NCBI GenBank assembly: GCA_900095095.1
Contig: FMBT01000296.1
Location: 124,001 to 188,000 of the forward strand
Origin: Fragilariopsis cylindrus CCMP1102
Lineage: Eukaryota; Bacillariophyta; Bacillariophyceae; Bacillariales; Bacillariaceae
DNA: 64,000 bases
Direction: 5' to 3'
Both the position numbers and the translations under genes were made by a program. Positions 56,987 to 64,000 of the stretch are shown here, in pieces (position 1 is the first letter of the stretch; each line of letters begins with the position of its first letter). The notes beneath the pieces are model-generated. The model worked only from the letters and a program-made list of their open reading frames with translations, searched no databases and had not been told where the DNA came from.

Positions 56987-58987
56987 ATGAATTGTTACAA
57001 ACCCAAAAAGCTTTGTTTGCTCTGCTCATATCGAAGTATTGAAAAGAAACAATGGGGTATGATAAGAAATGGTATACCCAACACAAAAACATTTCAACAA
57101 ACTGATATCGGTCTAACCTGTATGAAATGCAACTCGTTTACTTGCATTGATTGCATAAACCATGTTCTTCCTGTAATGCGTCATGACAAGCACAAGTTTG
57201 AATCTACTTTTTTTTTCCGATTATCTAGAGCAAGCGTCCAGTGCCCGACAATCAACTTTTCTTGATAGTCATTCTGAATTCATTGGTCACTGCTGCCTCA
57301 TCGATAAATCATTCAGGTTGGAAACGGATCCTGTTCATCCCAACCAGCACAGGTGTGATCGATCAAGAGAACATTCCATCGATAGCCGATTAAGTGGCTG
57401 TATCTTTTTTCCTGAGTTCCTGTTATTCATTGACAGTCCAATTGACTGTATGGATATTCATACTGTTGGTGGAGAATACGAAATGAAAGAATCAAACAAA
57501 CGCGACACTTGTAGATCGTCATCCTCATCCTCAAAGCATCAAAATAAACATGAATATCTTCCACCAAGATGGCATGGCGTAGTTCCTCATGACTTTGCTG
57601 TTGAGAATGCAATGTTGGCTCCTGATCGGAATGGAGAATTTCCTGATGATTGGAAATCAATGTATATCAACAATCATAAAATTGCCCTTCCACATGATGA
57701 AAATATATTTAAAATGGTACGTTATTTATGTATGCTTTATGTTTGTTCATCTATATTTGCATGCAAAGCTCATCCCTAATTTTTATACAGTACAATTTAA
57801 AAATAATTATCATCAAAGCAACGCGCAAGTTTGATACAAGTAGAAAAGGATGCAACAATCCCACATCGGAGGAGCTGTCAAACAGCTATCTTTTTTGTGG
57901 TAAGGGCCCCCAGTTCCACAATAGTACTTCAAAACTGGACATTACTCTGATTCTGGGTATGGACAAAGGCAGCTCCTATGCATCAATTCTCTTGTGCAGG
58001 TTTCATAAGTTGCATGCAAAACTGTCAACAAAAGCAAAGAGTAACTTGATGTCGTGCTTGTGGGAAAAATTGAAATTAAGGAAGTATGAGTGCAGGAGAA
58101 CCGGTGGATCTTCAGGTGTGCTGAGTTCATCCCCACCAAACCTGATTCGAGAATTAATGCGTTTCCCAGGGGCTTGTCCAAGAAATGGAGTTGGGTCTAT
58201 CTGGATTAGAGGCATCGATGCATGGTTCCTGTATTACATCGGAACCACCGATGGAATAGCGAAGCGGTGCTGCTACATGAACCCTGTTCCAGGTGGTTCA
58301 TTACTCTTGGATCATGCTGCTATCAAAAAGTACAAATTCCTTTCCCATTTTATCAGCACAAAACCAATCACCGCGGTACTGATAAAATCTTTAGCAAAGA
58401 AATTCAAGAACAGCAAAGATTTTTGTGTTAATATCTGTCCACAGGCAATCAATGCAGAGCTTAAAAATATCGAGGAGACTCGATTGATTGTCATCCACAG
58501 AGACAGGTCCCGGAACAGCAAGTTACCCATCGATTTGAAACTAGCAGCTGAGCTGAATATTCCCAAATGTTCTAAGTTCCAGTACTTTTATACTGTGTAT
58601 AATCTGAACTTTGTTAAGGCTACCTTTGTCCTGCATGCGGTTGGATTTCACAGAGATACATTTGCTGACGGTGATCCATCTTTGGAAAACAAGGTAGTGA
58701 TCGATATCCCAAAAAGTGAGGTTCCTTTTTTCAAGTTTGTGAAGTATTTTCCAAACGGGAGAGGAGGAGGTTCTGGCAAAAATGACTACGCGTTTGGAAT
58801 TCTGGATTGGAGTAGTGGTCATAGGGTCCGTAGACGAACATGGACCGACCCTGCTAATGCGCATCTACCACATGCTCCTACAACTTACGCTGCAGAGCAA
58901 GCCCTTACTCAACAGATATGGAATAATTTTTTCCAGTGTAATGTTCACATTCCAAATGGAGTGACGGTGGCACAACTGAACAGTTAA
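56987..58987 (+). CDS. Cys-finger protein of unknown function (two exons, one frame break)
   Basis: ATG at 56987 in perfect context (caccaccATGa). Residues 1-75 contain a Cys finger: 'CLLC', then 'CMKCNSFTCIDCINHV', probably zinc-binding. At a T9 run (about 57205-57213) the frame must shift by one base to continue into 'SDYLEQASSARQSTFL' and on to 'DENIFKM' at 57716; this could be a sequencing or assembly slip or a true break. An intron of 74 nt (57717-57790, donor GTACGT, acceptor TACAG) joins to 'YNLKIIIIKATRKF', and the last exon runs to 58987 (about 400 residues, 'PGGSLLLDHAAIKK', 'NYVHIPNG'-like end). No domain is recognised in the large C-terminal part, which has balanced composition and looks like a folded protein. 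Confidence 0.6.
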
Positions 58988-59159
58988 GTTTCTTCTGTCA
59001 TAACTTTGCGTAACGATCGAAACATAAAGAACTATAAATGTTCCAAGTTCTGTTCCCAGCACTGCACCCAGTCCGAGTACAACCACTGTAGTAACCATGG
59101 CAAGTTCAGAGCCTTTCAGACATTCTAGCTAGAATAATAGGAACGTTCAGAACAAGCTA

Positions 59160-60371
59160 GTTAGTACACGGTACTGTACATCCAGTGGAGGTGACGTTGA
59201 AGATAATATTATTGAAGAAAGATTTGAAATAGAAAATATTGAAGCAATAACAGATCAAGAAGCAGTAGATCGTAGCGAAGATTCGTCACGTACTACGGTA
59301 ACTAAAGACAAGCAAGCGCCCGATATCGGTGGTGCTGCAATCCAAGATTAAGAAACGAACGTCGTAAATCTATTTGAAATAGATATTGCCGGTGGATTAT
59401 CACGGATACGATCAAGATCACGAAGAGACGATTCAAGCGATTCATCAAATGAAGATTCAAGTACAAGCTCAAGTTCTACTGGAGGTAGTGACGAGAGTGA
59501 TATCAGCAGCTCGGATAGTAGCACTGATTCTACAAGAAGTATCTATTCGGAAGATTCCGACGGTACTGCGAAATATAATAATAATATGATGGAAAGCACG
59601 ATGGCTTTGAAGAGTGGCATGCCAACTGGGAGGTCTTTGGACAAGACGCTGGTTTCGATGAGTACCAGACGGTGGATCCACATCCTAATCTACCCATCAA
59701 CGGACAACTAACGGATACAGATGTGATCACGAAGGCCGAGAAGAAAGCACTTAAGAAGAATAAGAAAGCGATCTCGTCTCTCCGTATTTCATTTGCTACT
59801 ACATACACTGTAGATGCAATAGATGATGCAGGTGAATGGCCATATGGCCGCATACACCTAGTAATGATTGAGCTGTACGATACCTACCGCCCGAAGAGCA
59901 GGTTGGATCGGACTCAAATGGATCGCGATAAACTGACAATCAAGATGGCTGTAGGAGAACACCCTGATGTGTTATTTGAAAAAGCCATGATGGTACGGAA
60001 GAAGTACCGTAGCAGACGGACCAAACCGACCTGGGATGAATTGATATCTTGTGTTGTAACAGGTGCAACAAGCATTTATCAAAGTGCATTTACAGTAAAG
60101 ATGCTGGATATAGATAATGAACCAAATGGACAGATCGTATTGACTGCACTGAAACATCTAGGTAGTGAGTTGTATACAGGAATTTCTTTGAGTAGAATCC
60201 GCGAATCTGATCATGAAACAAGTTTGATTCAATTTAATAATAATAAGAATAATAATGAAAATGAAAATGAAAATAATAGTCAAGTGCAATGGCAACTGGG
60301 TCATAAGGTGACCAATTGCCCTCGTAAAGCGGCAGGAGACTCGAAGCTACCCAATCCAGGTGGTGGAGATG

Positions 60372-60410
<39 letters not shown>

Positions 60411-60971
60411 CATCCGGTGGTGGTGGAAACGATGATAATAATAATAATGATGATGGAAATAATAATAATGGTGGTGGTGGTAAATGTGGTAGATGCAATG
60501 GTCTGCATGCTACAAAGAACTGCTACCATGATCCAGCTAATGCTTTGAAGCGCCCAGATGGGTGGATCGTCATTGAAGCGCCCAGATGGGTGGATCGTCA
60601 AGGAGGAATTTAGTGAGAAGGAATTAGGATTGAGTTCATTTTCTAATTATAAGCCTGATTTTTCGATTATTGCTATTGATATAGCAGTTGATTTAAGTAA
60701 TAATAATAACAATAATAATAATAATGTTGTATCTCCTGATTGGAAGCAACATGCATCCACGAAGCAAACTATACCATTCTCTGTTCCAAATGGGGAGAAT
60801 AGTAGTGCTGAATCTCGTGAGCAACATGGTTCATTTAAAACCGAAAATGATATTGATATTGATTTTGAAGATGATTATATTGATTTAGATAATAATAGTA
60901 ATAACGTTGATCCAGACGCGGATGCGAATGGCAACGATACAAGCAGTGATGGATCCTCCTCCATCAAATAA
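59160..60971 (+). mobile_element. Copia-class gag relic
   Basis: A Gag-like stretch with a helical core, one zinc-knuckle remnant ('LGHKVTNCPRKA') and a second knuckle 'CGRCNGLHATKNC' followed by 'KRPDGW', the usual order in diatom copia (CoDi) Gag proteins. Asn and Gly runs separate the two. Upstream is a Ser/Asp/Glu-rich leader, and downstream an acidic Asn/Asp-rich region. It is broken, with a few breaks; no LTRs or pol were found. Older than the gag insertion at 33.6 kb, judged by its state. Confidence 0.55.
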
Positions 60972-61027
60972 TAGACACGCTACCACCGTCAAGCGAGAAG
61001 AAGAAGAAGAAGAAAGTGTATGTTACA

Positions 61028-61525
61028 ATGATAAAGTTAACTACCGGTAGTACTAATAGTAGTACTCACACGGTTGCCAACACCAAATGCACAAAGAAGC
61101 AAAATAAAAACTGGAATGATATGTTCCGCCGACTTATTTCCTACAAAAAACAGCACAATTCTACTGTTGTTCCCTGCAATTATATAGCTGATCTGGAACT
61201 TGATAACTGGGTACACAATCAGCGATATAGAAATAATCACAAATCAGATCATCGTGTGAATCTTTTAAATTCTATCGGATTTGTTTGGAATGCAAGGTAT
61301 CCACTTGTATGGATCGAGAAGTATAACCAACTTGTGGCGTACAAGAAACAACACAAGACAACTCAGGTGCCACGAACTTACTCTGATGAAAATAATGATA
61401 TTCATCTTGGCGGATGGATTAATACACAACGAAATCTATACAAGAAGGGAAAGTTACTGGAAAAGCGAAAGGACCTTCTAAACTCCATTGATTTTGAATG
61501 GAAAGGTAAAAGTGGACCACGATAA
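61028..61525 (+). CDS. Helicase-associated (HA) domain protein
   Basis: First ATG in the open frame is at 61028; 165 residues. Two helicase-associated repeats of about 65-70 residues: 'WNDMFRRLISYKKQHNST' with 'LDNWVHNQRYR' and 'LLNSIGFVWN', and then 'WIEKYNQLVAYKKQHKTT' with 'LGGWINTQRNLY' and 'LLNSIDFEWKG'. This W...L..YK..H ... L..W...QR pattern is the HA domain, widespread in diatoms as stand-alone arrays, with presumed nucleic-acid binding. No helicase motor is present. The gag relic upstream ends 56 bases earlier, but the HA gene is a normal host family. Confidence 0.85.
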   Translation: MIKLTTGSTNSSTHTVANTKCTKKQNKNWNDMFRRLISYKKQHNSTVVPCNYIADLELDNWVHNQRYRNNHKSDHRVNLLNSIGFVWNARYPLVWIEKYNQLVAYKKQHKTTQVPRTYSDENNDIHLGGWINTQRNLYKKGKLLEKRKDLLNSIDFEWKGKSGPR

Positions 61526-62035
61526 CAAATAATATTTACTACAGTTGCTAATGCATCATCAATCACTCACGACGAATGAACAAAACGAAGAAGTCTTTAA
61601 ACCGAGAATAGAATAATGATGAAAACCTTTCATAGATCGCGAATTCGAAGAAAGAAAATATAATCATGTGTCTAATAATTCCTAGCGCCAAGCACAAAAA
61701 GTAGAGTACTTCGTAGTGTTCATTTGCGTAGAGCATGCTGTTCCGCTAGTCTTAAGTTAGTATATATTGCTCCATCTACACCAAGGGATCTGTAAACTAC
61801 ATTACCATCGTATTCTCCAATCTAGATAATCATGTCTAAGTCGACACGAGCGTAATTTAGAGACTTCCTTGGTCCGGCTGTAAGTGGCGATAAGGAAACG
61901 TGTACTGTAGTAATTTTTATATAATATGCATATTTATTTTTTTATATTTTCCTTTTCATTGTGTTATTATAGTATCATCCAGCAGTCATTTTGGGCAGTT
62001 TGGATATTTATTTATTTGTTTATGTTTCTGTTCTT
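61526..62035. other. Intergenic between convergent genes
   Basis: AT-rich 3' flanks, nothing notable. Confidence 0.5.
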
Positions 62036-64000
62036 TCATAGATTTAGGGTCTGTCCCAACATAACCTTGAACGATTCCTTTTCTTCCTCTGTCATAGTCA
62101 TCATAGCACGATTGATACCTTCAACAATTCCTCTCGTTCCGATCTTTGCGGTATTGCCACCGGCTGTCATTACCTGCATCACCTCTTGACTAACACATTC
62201 TTGAGTGTAATCAATGACCTTGGATTCTAATAATTGATGATTATTTCCCATCCAACCTAACATCATTTTATCATCTTCCCATTTCATTTCATCCATACCG
62301 GGGGACTGTACAAACCATTGTTTGATCATATCGGTTGCCTCCAACGGTGTTGGATTTGTTACTCCACGTCCCACTGTCGATGCATCACAGATCTTCTTTC
62401 GTAAATCAAACTCGGCAAGTTTTCTTCGTAAACGCCAGTAAAAGAATGATCTTGCTGTTTTCCATTCCACCTGTTGTCTAATAACACCAACTGCCTCCAT
62501 ACGACCGGGCGTGTCATGTAGTTCACAAAATTGGACAGAAATCTGTTCGTAAACTGGAAGTAGTGCACACTCTCTGCTCTTGATCAATTCTTGAATGGTA
62601 CCAACTTCTTTCTCTGTAAGACTATCTTTGCCATCAATCAATTGCGTATCAAGGTCGATTAATGTTTTATCGAGTCGATGCATCGTCTTGATCAAATCCT
62701 TCGTACGGTACTTTACACTAGCAGCACCGTTCGCTTCGAGGACTCCACCTCTTGCACTATTTGAAGATGCGTACATTTCCATAACAGACGAATTAATTGA
62801 TGCGTCTAGTACCACCCACGCTCCTCCACGGATTTCTGCAAATGGAGGAATAAAAACGAAGACTGGTTGCTCGTACGCAACGAATGCATCTACAATTAAC
62901 GACCCGTACTTCAAAACTTCGTCGAACATATCACGTTGACCACCACTAAATCCACGCCAGTTTGCAAAGACGATTAAAGGTAAATCCTCGGTACGGAAAT
63001 CATTAATGGCTTGAGCAGTCTTGTATGCACTATTCGGGAACCAAACACAACCGGCCTCTTGAATGATAGCCTCAGAAGCCTTGACATCAGCAGGATCGGC
63101 TGGTTTTATATTTTCGGCCGTTCGATTCTCCGTAATGACTACACCCATTGGAATTCCACCAAGACGTGCTCTACCTACAACAACTGTTTTGGCCCAACCG
63201 GCAAGAGTTTCCTTAAAACTATCCTTGTCAAAAAATCCACTCTGCCACATACCACTGTCGTCTTCTGCTCCAGCAAGAAGTGCACGAGGGTCGTAGGGAG
63301 TTCCTTTGACCGGACTGAACCCAATCGGACGTTCAATCTCGTCTATACCTCGAATGTCCGTGATAGGGAGTAAACCACGTCGATAGGAAGGAACGTACGA
63401 TAGCCAGTTAATAGCGGCCTTCACAGCACGCAAATGATCCGTCTCAGCAAGATGAGACACACCGTTCGAATACATAATACCCGGACCTCCTAATTGGTCG
63501 TTCGTGGAGTAAACATCAACACCCATCAATTTGTTTAAGGCTTGATATCCAGTCAAGATAATAGGAGAACTTGTAGTCTTCTGAATTGTTCGTTGTCCAA
63601 GACGGACAAGGTATGCACCGATACCTACCGTCCTTCCGAGGACGATTGTCAGCGTGAAAATATCTTTGTATGCAGCACTGGTCTCTCCTGCGATTAGACC
63701 GGATCCCTTTAGGTTTTCAACTCCAAGATCTGGTTCAGATCCAATAATGTCTGTTACACGATGGACCGTTTCGCCATGATAGGTTGCAGGTTCGGTTTTG
63801 ATCGTGGGTGTGTCGGCCGTCAAGGCGGCGAAATCTTCATTGGTGACGTAGATGAAATCGAAACCGTTCTCTGGCTTCGATGGATCCTTAAATGCAACCT
63901 TAAAGGTTTTCCTCACCGAGTCAGACAGTCCGATACGTGCACCTGAGTTGGCAGCAACATATAGACGAGGGATTCTCATATGTCTAGCAAACTCGGATGC
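62036..64000 (-). CDS. ACC: Acetyl-CoA carboxylase, C-terminal carboxyltransferase part (partial)
   Basis: The frame is open to the right edge, so 654 residues of the C-terminus are seen and the gene starts outside the window. The carboxyltransferase domain moves a carboxyl group from biotin to acetyl-CoA to make malonyl-CoA, the first step of fatty-acid synthesis. Landmarks: 'RIPRLYVAANSGARIGLSD', 'GSGLIAGETSAAY', 'GIGAYLVRLGQRTIQ', 'YSTNDQLGGPGIMYSNGV', 'FANWRGFSGGQRDMFDEVLK' and 'EPVFVFIPPFAEIRGGAWV'-like text ending in 'SARGGVLEANG', all typical of the eukaryotic multidomain enzyme. No intron is seen in this part. Diatoms have plastid and cytosolic forms; without the N-terminus the form cannot be told. 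Confidence 0.95.
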   Translation of the reverse strand, partial: ASEFARHMRIPRLYVAANSGARIGLSDSVRKTFKVAFKDPSKPENGFDFIYVTNEDFAALTADTPTIKTEPATYHGETVHRVTDIIGSEPDLGVENLKGSGLIAGETSAAYKDIFTLTIVLGRTVGIGAYLVRLGQRTIQKTTSSPIILTGYQALNKLMGVDVYSTNDQLGGPGIMYSNGVSHLAETDHLRAVKAAINWLSYVPSYRRGLLPITDIRGIDEIERPIGFSPVKGTPYDPRALLAGAEDDSGMWQSGFFDKDSFKETLAGWAKTVVVGRARLGGIPMGVVITENRTAENIKPADPADVKASEAIIQEAGCVWFPNSAYKTAQAINDFRTEDLPLIVFANWRGFSGGQRDMFDEVLKYGSLIVDAFVAYEQPVFVFIPPFAEIRGGAWVVLDASINSSVMEMYASSNSARGGVLEANGAASVKYRTKDLIKTMHRLDKTLIDLDTQLIDGKDSLTEKEVGTIQELIKSRECALLPVYEQISVQFCELHDTPGRMEAVGVIRQQVEWKTARSFFYWRLRRKLAEFDLRKKICDASTVGRGVTNPTPLEATDMIKQWFVQSPGMDEMKWEDDKMMLGWMGNNHQLLESKVIDYTQECVSQEVMQVMTAGGNTAKIGTRGIVEGINRAMMTMTEEEKESFKVMLGQTLNL

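Noticed and set aside
61016-61027. GTG start for the helicase-associated protein
   Set aside because: Nuclear eukaryotic genes start with ATG; the next codons contain one at 61028 before the first domain.

Overview
This window looks like nuclear DNA of a diatom, probably a pennate. The evidence is a 'DVLCGRGG' motif typical of diatom and other stramenopile proteins, a thylakoid-lumen protein with a signal peptide ending in a diatom-style A-F plastid motif, a diatom-type cyclin, a MATH-like protein, DUF4116 repeats, LRR proteins of the 'GTIPSEIGLLTSL' type, and short GT-AG introns (about 75-320 nt). Base composition is AT-rich and intergenic DNA is full of microsatellites. The calls come from reading the sequence; no database search was run.

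Layout. 1-7.5 kb: the 3' end of an armadillo-like gene, a MATH-like gene (2596-4002), an Asn/Asp-rich hypothetical on the minus strand (4457-5563), and a gene made of 26-residue repeats (6428-7531) that shares its tail with the MATH gene. 9.2-12.7 kb: a two-exon BUB1-type spindle-checkpoint kinase. 12.7-14.5 kb: decayed coding relics. 16.0-18.4 kb: a 64-bp-arm foldback, then a complete two-exon methionine aminopeptidase 2. 19.5-23 kb: decayed genes, a piggyBac-type transposase fragment and a foldback element. 23.4-24.9 kb: a secreted Ala/Thr-rich protein. 26-28.4 kb: a decayed gene and a two-TM, SLATT-like protein. 30.3-30.8 kb: a thylakoid-lumen protein. 31.8-37.3 kb: a decayed minus-strand ribosomal DNA unit (28S, 5.8S and 18S pieces) with a copia-class LTR element inserted in its ITS2. 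39.8-42.7 kb: a cyclin. 43.4-44.1 kb: a second, inverted copy of the foldback element. 45.7-49.3 kb: a multi-TM/LNR/LRR receptor-like gene. 54-56 kb: TMEM220-like and DUF4116 genes. 57-59 kb: a two-exon gene of unknown function with a Cys-rich finger. 59-61 kb: a broken copia-class gag relic and a helicase-associated-domain protein. 62-64 kb: the C-terminal end of a eukaryotic acetyl-CoA carboxylase, cut by the window edge.

The genes do not form an operon or pathway; this is an ordinary eukaryotic mix of housekeeping genes (MetAP2, BUB1, cyclin, ACC) and lineage-specific, low-complexity genes. The most informative structure is the rDNA fossil. It has lost mainly CpG sites compared with conserved rRNA sequence, which suggests past cytosine methylation, and it carries a younger gag insertion that is not depleted in the same way. 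The least described items are the foldback family (21.7 and 43.4 kb), the isolated long hairpin at 16.0 kb, and the two-exon Cys-finger gene at 57-59 kb.
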